From an uncultured bacterium (GTDB lineage Bacteria; Gemmatimonadota; Gemmatimonadetes; Longimicrobiales; RSA9), in contig CALBZE010000096.1 of the NCBI GenBank assembly GCA_937889645.1, positions 1 to 63,524 of the forward strand: DNA of 63,524 nt. The letters are read 5' to 3'. Shown here piece after piece: positions 1 to 8,381 of this stretch; position 1 is the first letter of the stretch; each line of letters opens with the position of its first letter. The notes beneath the pieces were generated by a model. It searched no databases. It was not told where the DNA came from and saw only the letters and a program-made list of their open reading frames with translations. The translations under genes were made by a program, and so were the position numbers.

Positions 1-1328
1 ATCGTGTTCTGGAACACGAAGAAGAGCGTGATCAGCACCGGGAACGGGATCAGCAGCGGCAAGCACCCGCCGAAGGGGTTGAACCCCTCCTCGCGGTAGA
101 GCTTGAGCATCTCGTCCCGGAGCTTCTCGGGGTTGTTCGCGTACTTCTGCTGGATCTCCTGCATTCGCGGCTGGAGCGCCATGTTCTTCATCTGGGCGCG
201 TCCGGCGCGCGCGTTGAGCGGCCACAACACGATGCGGACCAGCACGCCGAAGAGGATCAGCACCCAGCCGTAATCGATGTTCAGCGTGCGGTGCATCCCG
301 ACGAGCGCCCAGGTCGCGAGATGGGCCAGCGGCCGGATGATCGGGCGGAGGATGCGCCAGCCGTAGGGGTTGACGTCCTCCAGATCGTAGCCGATCAGGG
401 CGAGGCGCTGGTATTCCTGGGGTCCGATGTAGAGCCGGAACGCGAAGTCGCCGTCCCTGCCGATCGGCAGCGTAGCGGTCAGGTCCGCCGCGTGTTCCTG
501 TTCGACCGGCCGGGCGATCAGCCCGCCGAAATCGCTCGCGCCCTCGCCCGATGCGCGGACCGCCGCCAGCAGGAAGTACTTGTTTCTGAGAGCCACCCAC
601 TGGAGCGGCCCTTCTTCGACGCGCTCGGCCTTCACGTCGTCGAGCCGGACGCTCTCGATCCCGTCGCGTGTGCCACGCACGCCGTAGGCGAGCGAGCGAT
701 AGTCCTCCGCCGGGTTCGCCTCGTTGGTCGCGAGCGTCATCGGGAGGTCGAGCGTGAGGAGCGGCGTCCCGCCGAGCCCCGTCACCTGGCCCTGGACGCC
801 GATCAGGTAATCGTCGGGGCTGAAGGTGTACCCGAGCCGCACGGCGAAACCGCGCGAATCCTCGTGCACGAACCAGATCGTGCGCGGTTCGTCGCCCTCG
901 GCCAGGCGAACCGTGTCGGACGCATCCGCGCGGAACGGCAGCGAGGCGAGGTCGATGGTCCGGCCGTCGACGCGGAGGCCATAGGCAAGCAACGCCGCGA
1001 ACTGCGGATCGGCGAGCTGGACGGCGCCGTCACGCGTGAAGGACTGGAACCGCAGCAGCTCGGCGCCGACCACGGCCGCGCCGCGCGTCGAGATCGCGAT
1101 GTTGTAGATGGGCGAAGCGACGACGATGGTGTCTGCGTCGATCTCCTCGGCCTGCGTGACCGCCGGCGTCGGCGCCGTCGGCGCAGCCGCCACGGGGCTG
1201 TCCGCCACCTGCTCAACGGCGGGTTCCTCGGTCCCCGGCTCCGGCCGAACCGGCGGGAACAGGAGGTTGGTGATCACGATCACGGCGATCACGAGAACGA
1301 TCGCCAGCACGAACCGTCCGCTTTCCAT
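1..1328 (-). CDS. yidC: Membrane protein insertase YidC (C-terminus beyond window)
   Basis: YidC inserts and folds inner-membrane proteins, alone or with SecYEG. The reading frame begins with ATG at 1328 and is open to base 1, so the C-terminal end is missing. Visible parts: an N-terminal transmembrane anchor (about residues 6-24), a Pro/Ala/Thr-rich linker, a large periplasmic beta domain as in Gram-negative YidC, then the conserved membrane core starting near a segment reading DYGWVLILFGVLVRIVLWPL. That core is followed by the cytoplasmic helical hairpin (QMKNMALQPRMQEIQQKY) and the start of the next transmembrane helix with FFVFQNT. It is the last visible gene of the minus-strand rpmH-rnpA-yidD-yidC set next to dnaA, the usual arrangement. 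Bases 1329-1490 before it hold no convincing gene. Confidence 0.97.
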   Translation of the reverse strand, partial: MESGRFVLAIVLVIAVIVITNLLFPPVRPEPGTEEPAVEQVADSPVAAAPTAPTPAVTQAEEIDADTIVVASPIYNIAISTRGAAVVGAELLRFQSFTRDGAVQLADPQFAALLAYGLRVDGRTIDLASLPFRADASDTVRLAEGDEPRTIWFVHEDSRGFAVRLGYTFSPDDYLIGVQGQVTGLGGTPLLTLDLPMTLATNEANPAEDYRSLAYGVRGTRDGIESVRLDDVKAERVEEGPLQWVALRNKYFLLAAVRASGEGASDFGGLIARPVEQEHAADLTATLPIGRDGDFAFRLYIGPQEYQRLALIGYDLEDVNPYGWRILRPIIRPLAHLATWALVGMHRTLNIDYGWVLILFGVLVRIVLWPLNARAGRAQMKNMALQPRMQEIQQKYANNPEKLRDEMLKLYREEGFNPFGGCLPLLIPFPVLITLFFVFQNT

Positions 1329-1490
1329 CACCCACTCACTCGTCGAGAAGGAGCGCGCCTCTCCGCCGGCCCCGGCGCTCTCCGGCGCCCGACGCCCGGC
1401 GCTGCGCGCGCCCGCGAATATTCGAAACCGATCCGCCCTCGCGCCCGCCCACCCCGGGCCAGCGCCCTACGCCTCGCGCGACCGGCGGTT

Positions 1491-1718
1491 TCAGGGGACC
1501 GGGTCGTACCCGCTCCCACCGAACGGGTGGCACCGCAAGAGCCGCCTCACCGCCAGCCACGTACCCTTGGCGGCGCCGTAACGCTCGATCGCCTCCGCCG
1601 CGTATGCGGAGCAGGTCGGCGTGAACCTGCACGCAGGCGGCAGCGCCGGCGAGATCCACCGGCGATAGCCGCCGATCAGGAGGAGAAGGACGCGCGCGGC
1701 CAACGTCGATCCAGCCAC
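1491..1718 (-). CDS. yidD: Membrane protein insertion efficiency factor YidD
   Basis: YidD is a small amphipathic, inner-membrane-associated protein that assists YidC-dependent insertion. The 75-residue product shows the family signature: a hydrophobic/basic N-terminus followed by YRRWISPALPPACRFTPTC and SAYAAEAIERYG, with conserved cysteines and the RRLLRCHPFGGSGYDPVP C-terminal motif. Its length is normal for the family. The start at 1718 lies inside the 3' end of rnpA (43-bp overlap), which suggests translational coupling. No shorter start would keep the N-terminal helix. Confidence 0.95.
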   Translation of the reverse strand: MAGSTLAARVLLLLIGGYRRWISPALPPACRFTPTCSAYAAEAIERYGAAKGTWLAVRRLLRCHPFGGSGYDPVP

Positions 1719-2074
1719 TCCTCGAGCTCCTGCTTCAGCTCGGCGAAGCTCGCGTCGTACGCCTCCCGCCGCGCCCGCACGAGCACATCCACCGTCCGCC
1801 CCGCCGCGTCGAGCCGCGGCAACACGAAACGGCGCAGGGCCTCACGCAACCGTCGCTTCAACAGGTTGCGGTCGACCACTCGCCGCTTGTGGCGCGGCAC
1901 CACCAGGCCAACCCTCGAATACGACACGGGGGAAGGGGAGTCGAAGACGTCCAGATGGGCCGTCCTGCTCCTCTTCCCCCGCCTCAACAGCACGCGGATC
2001 TCCCGGCTGCGCGTGATCCGGCGCGCCCGCGGCAGGCGCTCTCCTCGCCTTTTCTCCCGCGGGGCTGAGCTCAC
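1676..2074 (-). CDS. rnpA: Ribonuclease P protein component
   Basis: RnpA is the protein subunit of RNase P, which matures the 5' ends of tRNAs. The 132-residue, very basic product has the expected N-terminal basic tract, a FDSPSP segment in place of the common strand-forming motif, then VGLVVPRHKRRVVDRNLLKRR, which matches the family RNR signature (R-N-L/R-x-K-R-R), and the LREALRRF helix. It lies 13 bp downstream of rpmH and overlaps yidD, so all three are likely one transcript. The start at 2074 gives a normal length. Confidence 0.95.
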   Translation of the reverse strand: MSSAPREKRRGERLPRARRITRSREIRVLLRRGKRSRTAHLDVFDSPSPVSYSRVGLVVPRHKRRVVDRNLLKRRLREALRRFVLPRLDAAGRTVDVLVRARREAYDASFAELKQELEEWLDRRWPRASFSS

Positions 2075-2087
2075 TGGCGACCCGGCG

Positions 2088-2240
2088 CTACTTGGACCCC
2101 ACCGTCACGGTGAGCCGGCTGCGACCCTTGCGCCGCCGACGGCTCAGGACCGCGCGCCCCGCGCGCGTGCGCATACGCGCACGGAATCCATGCTTGTTGA
2201 GCCGCTTCCGGTTGCGCGGCCGATAGGTCGGCTTCCCCAT
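2088..2240 (-). CDS. rpmH: 50S ribosomal protein L34
   Basis: L34 is a small basic protein of the large ribosomal subunit. The 50-residue product beginning MGKPTYRPRNRKRLNKHGFR and continuing with a basic helix ending in TVTVGSK is unmistakable. I place the start at 2240, because a purine-rich GGGGGA ribosome-binding sequence lies just upstream and this gives the standard L34 length. The reading frame stays open further upstream without homology. It is the first gene of the minus-strand rpmH-rnpA-yidD-yidC operon and is transcribed away from dnaA. Confidence 0.97.
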   Translation of the reverse strand: MGKPTYRPRNRKRLNKHGFRARMRTRAGRAVLSRRRRKGRSRLTVTVGSK

Positions 2241-2285
2241 GATCTTCCCCCGATGTGTCGTACTCCGTTTCCAGCAAAGCTTGTA

Positions 2286-2315
2286 AGTATAGCCCGTGAC
2301 CCGCGGTGCGGTCAA
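2286..2315 (-). promoter_or_regulatory. Sigma70-type promoter of the rpmH operon
   Basis: Read on the minus strand, TTGACC (2315-2310) and TATACT (2291-2286) are separated by 18 bp. Transcription would start about 40 nt upstream of the rpmH ATG at 2240. Both hexamers are close to consensus, which stands out in such GC-rich DNA. Confidence 0.7.
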
Positions 2316-2354
2316 GCGATCTTCCGGCCCGGGCGCTCGGCGAGCGCAAGGGCG

Positions 2355-2383
2355 TTGACTTATCCACAATCCGCCTCTAGCTT
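2355..2383 (+). promoter_or_regulatory. Consensus DnaA box overlapping the putative dnaA promoter
   Basis: TTATCCACA at 2360-2368 is a perfect consensus DnaA box. It shares one base with a TTGACT hexamer (2355-2360) that could be the -35 element of dnaA, with a weak TAGCTT candidate -10 near 2378. A DnaA box inside the dnaA promoter is the classic arrangement for autorepression by DnaA. The promoter call is weaker than the box call. Confidence 0.6.
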
Positions 2384-2435
2384 CCGCGCCGACACCGCAC
2401 GCGAAGTAGTTTTCCCCCCGGTATCACGGGTCCCG

Positions 2436-3842
2436 ATGGAGTTGACCGCCGCCGAGGCCTGGTCCCGGATCGTGGAGCGCGCGAAAGCGCAGCTTCCCGA
2501 TCCTACGTTCCGCATTTGGCTCTCGCAGACCGAGCCGATGGCGCTCTCCGATGACGAGCTGCTCATCGCGGTCGGGAGCGAGTTCCACGCCGAGTGGATC
2601 GAAGACAAGTACGGCGAGCTGCTGTCGCAGGTCGCCGAGCGGGTCTTCGGGCGGCCGCTCGCCGTGGTGGTCCGACCGGTCCGGTCGGCAGCCGGCGATG
2701 CGACTCCGCTCGCGCGCGCGCTCTCCACGCCGACGACACAGCCGCCGGCGCCGCCGACCCGGGCGCCCGCCGGCGATGCCGGCGCGAACCCGGCGCCCGC
2801 GCGGGGCACCATGATCGGCACGCCGCTCAACGAGCGCTACACCTTCGACCGCTTCGTCGTCGGGGCGAACAACCAACTCGCCGCCGCGGCGTGCCGTGCG
2901 GTCGCCGAGGCGCCGGCCAGGATCTACAACCCGCTCTTCATCTACGGCGGCGTGGGCCTCGGCAAGACGCATCTGATGCACGCGATCGGGCACGCGACGC
3001 TCGCGCGCGACCCGAACAAGCGCGTCGCCTACATCTCGAGCGAGCGGTTCACGAACGATCTGATCGCCGCGATCCAGGAGGGGCGGATGGCCGAGTTCCG
3101 GCGCCGCTACCGCGAGATCGACCTCCTCCTGATCGACGACGTGCAGTTCCTGAGCGAGAAGGAGCGCACGCAGGAAGAGTTCTTCCACACCTTCAACGCG
3201 CTCCACGACGCGCAACGGCAGATCGTGCTCACGAGCGACCGGCCGCCGAAGGAGATCCCGGGGCTCGAGGAACGCCTCGTCTCCCGCTTCGAGTGGGGGC
3301 TCGTCACCGACATCAAGCCGCCGGACTTCGAGACGCGCGTCGCGATCCTGCGGAAGAAGGCGGACGAGGACGAGCTGGTCCTCGACGACGAGGTCCTCGA
3401 CTTCATCGCGCACAACTGTCGGTCCAGCGTCCGCGAGCTCGAGGGCGCGATCATCAAACTGCTCGCGTATTCGTCGCTCACGCGCCGCGAGATCACGGTC
3501 GACCTCGCGCGCGAGGCGCTCGGCGGTGTGTTGCGCGATACGGGCGGGCGCGAGCCGCTCACCGCGGCGACGATCCGCGACCGCGTCGCGACCCACTGGG
3601 GCGTCACGGCGGCGGAGCTGGCGTCCAAGCGCCGGACGAAGGAGCTGACCGTCCCGCGCCAGGTCGCGATGTACCTGATCCGCGAGCTGCTCGACCTCCC
3701 GCTCGTCGAGATCGGGAAGGTCTTCGGCGGCCGCGACCACTCGACCGTGATCCACTCGATCCAGAAGGTCGAGCGCGACATGGCCGATGACGCCGAGTTC
3801 CGCCAGCGGGTCGAGGCGATTCGGGAGGAGCTCAGGGGGTAA
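2436..3842 (+). CDS. dnaA: Chromosomal replication initiator DnaA
   Basis: DnaA binds DnaA boxes at oriC, oligomerises with ATP and opens the origin. The 468-residue product has the four-domain layout: domain I (about 1-80, AWSRIVERAKAQLPDPTFRIWL), a Pro/Ala-rich linker (about 90-125), the AAA+ domain starting NERYTFDRFVVGANN with Walker A GGVGLGKTH near residues 171-179 and Walker B LLLIDDVQF near 230-238, and the C-terminal DNA-binding domain with the GGRDHSTVIHS signature near 431-441. The start at 2436 (MELTAAEAW) matches the usual domain I length. The open frame further upstream runs antisense through rpmH, rnpA and yidC and is not coding. Two likely DnaA-binding regions flank the gene. 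Confidence 0.98.
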   Translation: MELTAAEAWSRIVERAKAQLPDPTFRIWLSQTEPMALSDDELLIAVGSEFHAEWIEDKYGELLSQVAERVFGRPLAVVVRPVRSAAGDATPLARALSTPTTQPPAPPTRAPAGDAGANPAPARGTMIGTPLNERYTFDRFVVGANNQLAAAACRAVAEAPARIYNPLFIYGGVGLGKTHLMHAIGHATLARDPNKRVAYISSERFTNDLIAAIQEGRMAEFRRRYREIDLLLIDDVQFLSEKERTQEEFFHTFNALHDAQRQIVLTSDRPPKEIPGLEERLVSRFEWGLVTDIKPPDFETRVAILRKKADEDELVLDDEVLDFIAHNCRSSVRELEGAIIKLLAYSSLTRREITVDLAREALGGVLRDTGGREPLTAATIRDRVATHWGVTAAELASKRRTKELTVPRQVAMYLIRELLDLPLVEIGKVFGGRDHSTVIHSIQKVERDMADDAEFRQRVEAIREELRG

Positions 3843-4119
3843 GTGGAAATCCACTGTGGAATCGCCGTGGACATTCCCGGCGTTTTCCACTATGGCGCCG
3901 CCGCTGTGGGAAGCGCCAAGCTATCGACGCGATCCCCACGGCGAATCCACAGCGCGGGCGATCGGTCCAACCCGCGGCGGCGGAAGGGGCTACGGAACTC
4001 GAGGCGACGATCTCCACAGATCCACAGCCTCTACTACTACGGCTTGGTTTTATATTTCTGATCATCGCAGGCTACCACAGGTGTCGATAACCGTCTCGCG
4101 ATCCCAAGGTGAGGGGGCC
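3843..4119 (+). other. oriC: Putative replication origin (oriC), dnaA-dnaN intergenic region
   Basis: This 277-bp spacer contains a cluster of DnaA-box-like 9-mers matching TTATCCACA at 7 of 9 positions. On the plus strand these are TTTTCCACT (3883-3891), GAATCCACA (3943-3951), ATCTCCACA (4010-4018) and AGATCCACA (4018-4026). Complementary TGTGG cores lie at 3855 and 3905. The last two boxes are followed directly by CTACTACTAC and an AT-rich tract. The position between dnaA and dnaN and the box density support an origin, and the single consensus box upstream of dnaA may be a second subregion. No gene lies here. Confidence 0.82.
4010..4066 (+). other. Origin unwinding module: DnaA boxes, DnaA-trios, AT-rich DUE
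   Basis: Two adjacent DnaA boxes (4010-4018 and 4018-4026) are followed by a short GC spacer (4027-4030), then CTACTACTAC (4031-4040), whose complement reads as 3'-GAT-5' triplets. An AT-rich stretch GGTTTTATATTTCTGATCA follows (about 4047-4065). This order (boxes, spacer, DnaA-trio, AT-rich element) is the basal unwinding system described for Bacillus subtilis oriC, where DnaA is loaded onto a single strand through the trios. Confidence 0.75.
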
Positions 4120-5235
4120 ATGAAATTCACGATCACACGGGACAACCTACAGCAGGGCCTGGCCGCCGTCGCGGCCAGCATCCCGGCCCGCACGACGCTG
4201 CCGGTCCTATCGAACATCCTCCTGGAAGCCGACGGCGACTGGGTGAAGATGAGCGGGACGGACCTGGACATCGCGGTGAGCGTGCAGGTCCCGGCGGAGG
4301 TCGAGGAAGCGGGGTCGCTGACGGTCCCGGCGAAGAAGTTCCAGGAGCTGGCCCGCGAGCTGCCCGAGCACCCGGCGCGTGTGCAGACGAAGGGCGACCG
4401 CCTCGAGTTGACGTGCGGCCGCGCGTCGTTCCGGCTGAATGGGCTGCCGCGCGACGAGTTCCCGGCCTTCCCCGCCGTCGATTTCCGGGAGAGCTGGAGG
4501 ATCCGCGGCGAAGTCCTGCAGATGCTGATCCGCCAGACATCGTATGCGGTCTCGACGGAGGAGAGCCGCCCGATCCTGAACGGCGTGCTCTGGCAGCTCA
4601 CGGACGGCGAGATGCGGATGGTCGCGACCAACGGGCACCGTCTGGCGCGGATCCGCGTGCCGTCGGACTCGCAGGGCGCGCCGCGGGCGGACCTGATCGT
4701 GCCGCCGAAGGCGCTGCTCCAGGTCGAACGCCTCTTCGGCCCGGACGACGAGATCGAGGTTGCGCGCAACGAGAACCATCTGGGCTTCCACTGCGGCGGA
4801 ACGCGGATCTACACCCGGCTGATCGAGGGTCCGTACCCGAATTACGAGCAGGTCATCCCTCGGGACAACGACAAGATCGCGATCGCGGACAAGGCCGCGC
4901 TCACGGCGTCGCTGCGGCGTATGGCGGTCGTCGCCAGCGAGCAGACGCATCGCGTGCGTATGACCTTCGCCGGCCCGATGCTGCGCCTCTCGGTCGAGAC
5001 GCCGGACCTGGGCGAGGCACAGGAGGAGCTGGAGGTCACGTACGAGGGCGACCCGATCGATATCGGGTTCAACGCGAGCTACGTGCTCGAGGTCCTGCGC
5101 TACATGCCGACGGACGAGGTCCGGATCACGTTCCGGGCACCCGAGCGGGCCGCCACGTTCGAGCCGGTCGGCGCCGGGCAGGACGGCGTCCCGGACTACC
5201 TGTGCCTGGTCATGCCCCTCCGGCTCCTCGACTGA
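4120..5235 (+). CDS. dnaN: DNA polymerase III sliding clamp (beta subunit)
   Basis: The beta clamp encircles DNA and tethers polymerase III and other partners. The 371-residue product has the three-domain family layout, beginning MKFTITRDNLQQGLAAVAAS and containing TLPVLSNILLEA (domain 1), SYAVSTEESRPILNGVLW (domain 2) and the C-terminal LCLVMPLRLLD, a form of the MPMRL strand that contributes to the partner-binding pocket. The start at 4120 is preceded by a G-rich Shine-Dalgarno sequence (GAGGGGG, about 4111-4117). It directly follows the origin region, as in most bacteria. Confidence 0.98.
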   Translation: MKFTITRDNLQQGLAAVAASIPARTTLPVLSNILLEADGDWVKMSGTDLDIAVSVQVPAEVEEAGSLTVPAKKFQELARELPEHPARVQTKGDRLELTCGRASFRLNGLPRDEFPAFPAVDFRESWRIRGEVLQMLIRQTSYAVSTEESRPILNGVLWQLTDGEMRMVATNGHRLARIRVPSDSQGAPRADLIVPPKALLQVERLFGPDDEIEVARNENHLGFHCGGTRIYTRLIEGPYPNYEQVIPRDNDKIAIADKAALTASLRRMAVVASEQTHRVRMTFAGPMLRLSVETPDLGEAQEELEVTYEGDPIDIGFNASYVLEVLRYMPTDEVRITFRAPERAATFEPVGAGQDGVPDYLCLVMPLRLLD

Positions 5236-5286
5236 GGCAGGTCGGCGGCTAACGCGGCCACGGGAAGGCGCTGAGGGAGGCCCTCG

Positions 5287-6567
5287 ATGGGAGTTTTCGC
5301 GATCCGCATGCCGGGTGTGCGCCGCGCGGCGACGGTCGCCGTCGCGGCCTCCGTCCTCGCCCTCGGGTGCGGGAGCGGCAGTCCGCCGCCGGCGCTGCGC
5401 GTCGGCGGCGTCGCCTATGCCGCGGACGAACTCATCGGCCTCTCGGACCGCAGCATCGAGGAACTGACCGACCTGACCGCGTTCGCCCTCGCCGTCGCCC
5501 GAGGCGAGCTCGACCGGGTCGGCGCGCCGTACATCGAGCGCGAGCGGCAGCGGCTTCTGCTCCAGCGGCTCACCGCCGAGGTCTCGGTCCGCGAGGTCGG
5601 GCTGGACGACGACGCGCTGCGCGAGCGGTACGCGCGGGACCCCGAGGTCGAGCTCGTCGTCCGGCACCTCGTGATCATCTCCGAGCGGTGGCGGCACGAG
5701 GAGCACCGGGCCCAGGCGAAAGCGCGCGCCGAAGCCGCGCTGCAGAGGATCCGGGCCGGGGAGGATTTCGCCCGCGTCGCCGCCGAAGTGTCCGAAGAGC
5801 CCGGCGCCGACAGGCGCGGCGGGCTCCTCTCGCCCGGGCGCGAGGGGACGTGGGTACGCGAGTTCTGGGAAGCCGCGCTCGCGCTCGAGCCCGGGCAGGT
5901 CAGCGACGTCGTCGAGACCGAGTACGGTTTCCACGTGCTCCGTCTCGAGGAGCGGCGACCGATCCCGTTCGAGGAAGTGCGCTCCGAAGTGATCGGCCGC
6001 CTGATCGACCTCGCCGACGCCGCAGCGCGCGCGGACGCGTGGGCGAACCGCGAGGCCGGGAACGTGGCGCTCCACGCCGACGCCATCCTCGCCTGGCGCG
6101 CCGGCACGTTGCCGGACACCGCGGCCCTCGCCTCCTGGCCGGGCGGCGCGTATCGCGGCGCGGACCTTCGGCGCTACCTCATCACGCTGGACGACGAGGC
6201 ACGCGGCCGACTCGACTACGCGACGGACGACGCGTTCACCACCGTCGTCCGCGGCCTGGCGCGCAACGCGTACCTCGCCACGCGCGCGGCGGAGATGGGG
6301 ATCGCGATCTCCGAGGACGAGGCCGCGGCGAGCGCGCGGCGCTGGGTGAGCCGCGCCGAGTCCTGGGCCGCGGTGCTCGGTTTTCGGCGCGGGGCGTCGC
6401 CCGACGAGGTGAAGGCCGCGGCCCGGGCGGCGCTGGCGGCGACGCAGCAGGAAAAGCGAATCGCGCGTGCGGACGTGGCGTCGATATCGAGGGCGCTGCG
6501 CGCCGTCTACACCGTCGAGCGGCCGGACCAGGCGGCTCCGGGCGAAGCGGGCACGCGGTCGCAGTGA
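5287..6567 (+). CDS. Lipoprotein peptidyl-prolyl isomerase, parvulin (PpiC/SurA-like)
   Basis: This is probably a periplasmic chaperone or isomerase for secreted and outer-membrane proteins. The 426-residue product starts with a lipoprotein signal (basic n-region, hydrophobic stretch, LALGC with Cys28). A helical region follows, then a parvulin-type rotamase domain (about 120-225) carrying VVRHLVIIS, ADRRGGLLSPGREG, LEPGQVSDVVETEYGFHVLRLEERR and a SurA-like C-terminal helical part. GGGAGG at 5273-5278 precedes the ATG. It lies 51 bp after dnaN, possibly in the same transcript. The family is clear; which named protein (PrsA, SurA or PpiD type) is not. Confidence 0.9.
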   Translation: MGVFAIRMPGVRRAATVAVAASVLALGCGSGSPPPALRVGGVAYAADELIGLSDRSIEELTDLTAFALAVARGELDRVGAPYIERERQRLLLQRLTAEVSVREVGLDDDALRERYARDPEVELVVRHLVIISERWRHEEHRAQAKARAEAALQRIRAGEDFARVAAEVSEEPGADRRGGLLSPGREGTWVREFWEAALALEPGQVSDVVETEYGFHVLRLEERRPIPFEEVRSEVIGRLIDLADAAARADAWANREAGNVALHADAILAWRAGTLPDTAALASWPGGAYRGADLRRYLITLDDEARGRLDYATDDAFTTVVRGLARNAYLATRAAEMGIAISEDEAAASARRWVSRAESWAAVLGFRRGASPDEVKAAARAALAATQQEKRIARADVASISRALRAVYTVERPDQAAPGEAGTRSQ

Positions 6568-6609
6568 AGGGTTGCGGCGGCCCGGCCCCGGCGCCGACGG
6601 CCGCCCGCC

Positions 6610-7155
6610 TCAGGACAGCAGCTCCGCCGCCGTGAACAGCGAAACGAGCCGGTAGCCCGCCTCTTCCAGGCGTTCCCTCCCGCCCTCGCCCCGATCCACG
6701 ACCGCCAGGATCCCGAGCACGTTCCCGCCCTCGGCGTGGACCGCCTCCACCGCGCGGAGCGCACTCTCCCCTGTCGTCACGACGTCCTCGACCACGACCA
6801 CGGCCATCCCGGCCTCGAAGCACCCCTCGATGCGGCGCCCGGTCCCGTGGGCCTTGGGCTCCTTGCGCACCGTGAAGGCGTCGAGCGGCCTTCCCTCGAG
6901 CGCCGCGGTGTGCGCGATCGCATAGGCGACCGGGTCGGCCCCGAGCGTGAGGCCGCCGACCGCGGCCGGACGCCAGCCCGCCTGGTCGATCGCCTCGAGC
7001 CCGACCCGGCCGATCAGGAACTGGCCCTTGCCGCTCATCGTGGTGCGGCGGCCGTCGATGTAGTAGGAAGAGCGCTTCCCGCTGGCCAGGACGAAGTCGC
7101 CCAGGCGGATCGAGCGCTCGAGCAGCAGCGCGCGGAGCTGATCACGGTCGTTCAT
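6610..7155 (-). CDS. pyrE: Orotate phosphoribosyltransferase
   Basis: PyrE converts orotate and PRPP to orotidine 5'-monophosphate in pyrimidine synthesis. The 181-residue product shows LGDFVLASGKRSSYYIDGR near the N-terminus, VGGLTLGADPVAYAIA, the basic loop FTVRKEPKAHGTGRRIEG and the PRPP-binding motif VVVVEDVVTTGESALRA. The start at 7155 overlaps the stop of the upstream gene in an ATGA arrangement, indicating translational coupling. The upstream extension of this frame has no homology. Confidence 0.95.
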   Translation of the reverse strand: MNDRDQLRALLLERSIRLGDFVLASGKRSSYYIDGRRTTMSGKGQFLIGRVGLEAIDQAGWRPAAVGGLTLGADPVAYAIAHTAALEGRPLDAFTVRKEPKAHGTGRRIEGCFEAGMAVVVVEDVVTTGESALRAVEAVHAEGGNVLGILAVVDRGEGGRERLEEAGYRLVSLFTAAELLS

Positions 7156-7436
7156 GATGACGTCACTTCCTCCCATTCCTCCGAGGTCGCCGGGGCGAAC
7201 GCGGCGTCGAGCGCCCGTCGCGCGTCGGCCACGGACTCGGCCGACAGCACCGTGTCCAGGGCCCGCGACTCGATGAACTCCAGGTAGAGTCCCGCCCGGG
7301 TCGGCGACCGGAATCGCCAGGCGTGCCCGCCCGCCGTGGTCACGGCCTCCCGCACCCTCTCCCAGAGTGCCTCGTACGCGTCGTTCGACTCCCCCGGCAC
7401 GGGACGTCGGGTGGCGATGAGGCGGTGCGGCGACAT
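7152..7436 (-). CDS. Hypothetical 94-residue protein, coupled to pyrE
   Basis: I do not recognise the family. From the start at 7436 the product begins MSPHRLIATRRPVPGESNDA and contains YEALWERVREAVTTAGGHAWRFRS followed by LYLEFIES. That pattern is compatible with a small ferredoxin-like alpha/beta fold such as the dimeric barrel proteins, but no catalytic motif is visible. Its TGA overlaps the pyrE start (ATGA), so it is expressed with pyrE. The frame extends to 7517, but the extra residues are low-complexity. It sits between the BtpA-family gene and pyrE on the minus strand. Confidence 0.65.
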   Translation of the reverse strand: MSPHRLIATRRPVPGESNDAYEALWERVREAVTTAGGHAWRFRSPTRAGLYLEFIESRALDTVLSAESVADARRALDAAFAPATSEEWEEVTSS

Positions 7437-7571
7437 TCGCTTTCCGGTGGTCGGTTCGATGCTCGGACCGGCAGGAAGTTCGCGCCGCCCTGGCCGGCCG
7501 GCAAGGCTGGGTCGCACGGGATCGTTGCGTCGGAGGGAGCGTCGCCGGCCGACGCGCCGTCGGCGGGGCCG

Positions 7572-8381
7572 CTACCGAACGTTTCGCACCGCCGCCATGA
7601 ACGCCGCGACCCGGCTCTCGTCCACCCCCTGCCCCGCCACGCCGCCGCGCATCAGCGTGCTCCCGACGATCGCGCCATCGGAGAGGGGGAGGAGATCGGC
7701 GGCGTTCGCGGCGTCGAGCCCGCTCCCGATCCAGACCGGCGCTTCGGGGACGGCCGCCTTCACGGCGCGGATGCGGACTGGGTCGGTCGCGGCGCCCGTG
7801 GCCGCGCCGGAGACGATGAGCCCGTCCGCGCGGCCGCGGTGCCACGCGTCCCGCGCCGCCTGGCCGACGTCGAGCCCCGCCGGCGGCGTGGCGTGCTTGA
7901 CCAGCACGTCGGCCAGGATCGCGACCGGCGCGCCGAGCCGCGCGCGCAGCCGCAGCGTCTCGTGCGCTTCCCCGGTCAGCCACCCCTGGTCGCCCAGCAT
8001 CGCGCCGGTATGGACGTTGATCCGCACGAACGCGGCGCCCGCCGCCGCGGCGATCGCGATCGCCGCCGGCCCGTCGTTGCGCAGGACGTTCACGCCGACC
8101 GGCACGTCGACCGCGCGGACGACCTCGCGGACCGCAACGGAAAGCGCGGCGATCGTCTCGGCCGGGACGCGCGTGGGGTAGAACGGCGCGTCGCCGTAGT
8201 TCTCGACGACGACGCCGTCGAAGCCGCCACGGGCGAGGGCGCGTGCGTCGGCGACGGCGCGGTCGAGCACCTCGTCCATCGAGCCGCGCCACAGCGGCGC
8301 GCCCGGGAGCGGGAGCAGGTGCACCATCCCGACGAGCGGGCGGGCGGCGCCGAAGATCTCGGAAAGCGGGCGCGCGCTCAT
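7572..8381 (-). CDS. BtpA/SgcQ family TIM-barrel protein
   Basis: The 269-residue product contains the family signatures PLVGMVHLLPLPGAP near the N-terminus, GGFDGVVVENYGDAPFYP, VPVGVNVLRNDGPAAIAIA, FVRINVHTGAMLGDQG, ADGLIVSGAATGAATDP and the phosphate-binding-like VWIGSGLDAANAADLL and DGAIVGSTLM near the C-terminus. Characterised members include BtpA, needed for photosystem I accumulation in cyanobacteria, and SgcQ; the biochemical function is unsettled. The start at 8381 (MSARPLSEIFGAAR) gives the normal length. It lies upstream of the hypothetical gene and pyrE on the same strand and may head that transcript. Confidence 0.9.
   Translation of the reverse strand: MSARPLSEIFGAARPLVGMVHLLPLPGAPLWRGSMDEVLDRAVADARALARGGFDGVVVENYGDAPFYPTRVPAETIAALSVAVREVVRAVDVPVGVNVLRNDGPAAIAIAAAAGAAFVRINVHTGAMLGDQGWLTGEAHETLRLRARLGAPVAILADVLVKHATPPAGLDVGQAARDAWHRGRADGLIVSGAATGAATDPVRIRAVKAAVPEAPVWIGSGLDAANAADLLPLSDGAIVGSTLMRGGVAGQGVDESRVAAFMAAVRNVR

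Noticed and set aside
291..2435. Long open frame extending dnaA about 715 codons upstream
   Set aside because: It runs antisense through yidC, yidD, rnpA and rpmH and has no homology; DnaA domain I begins at 2436.
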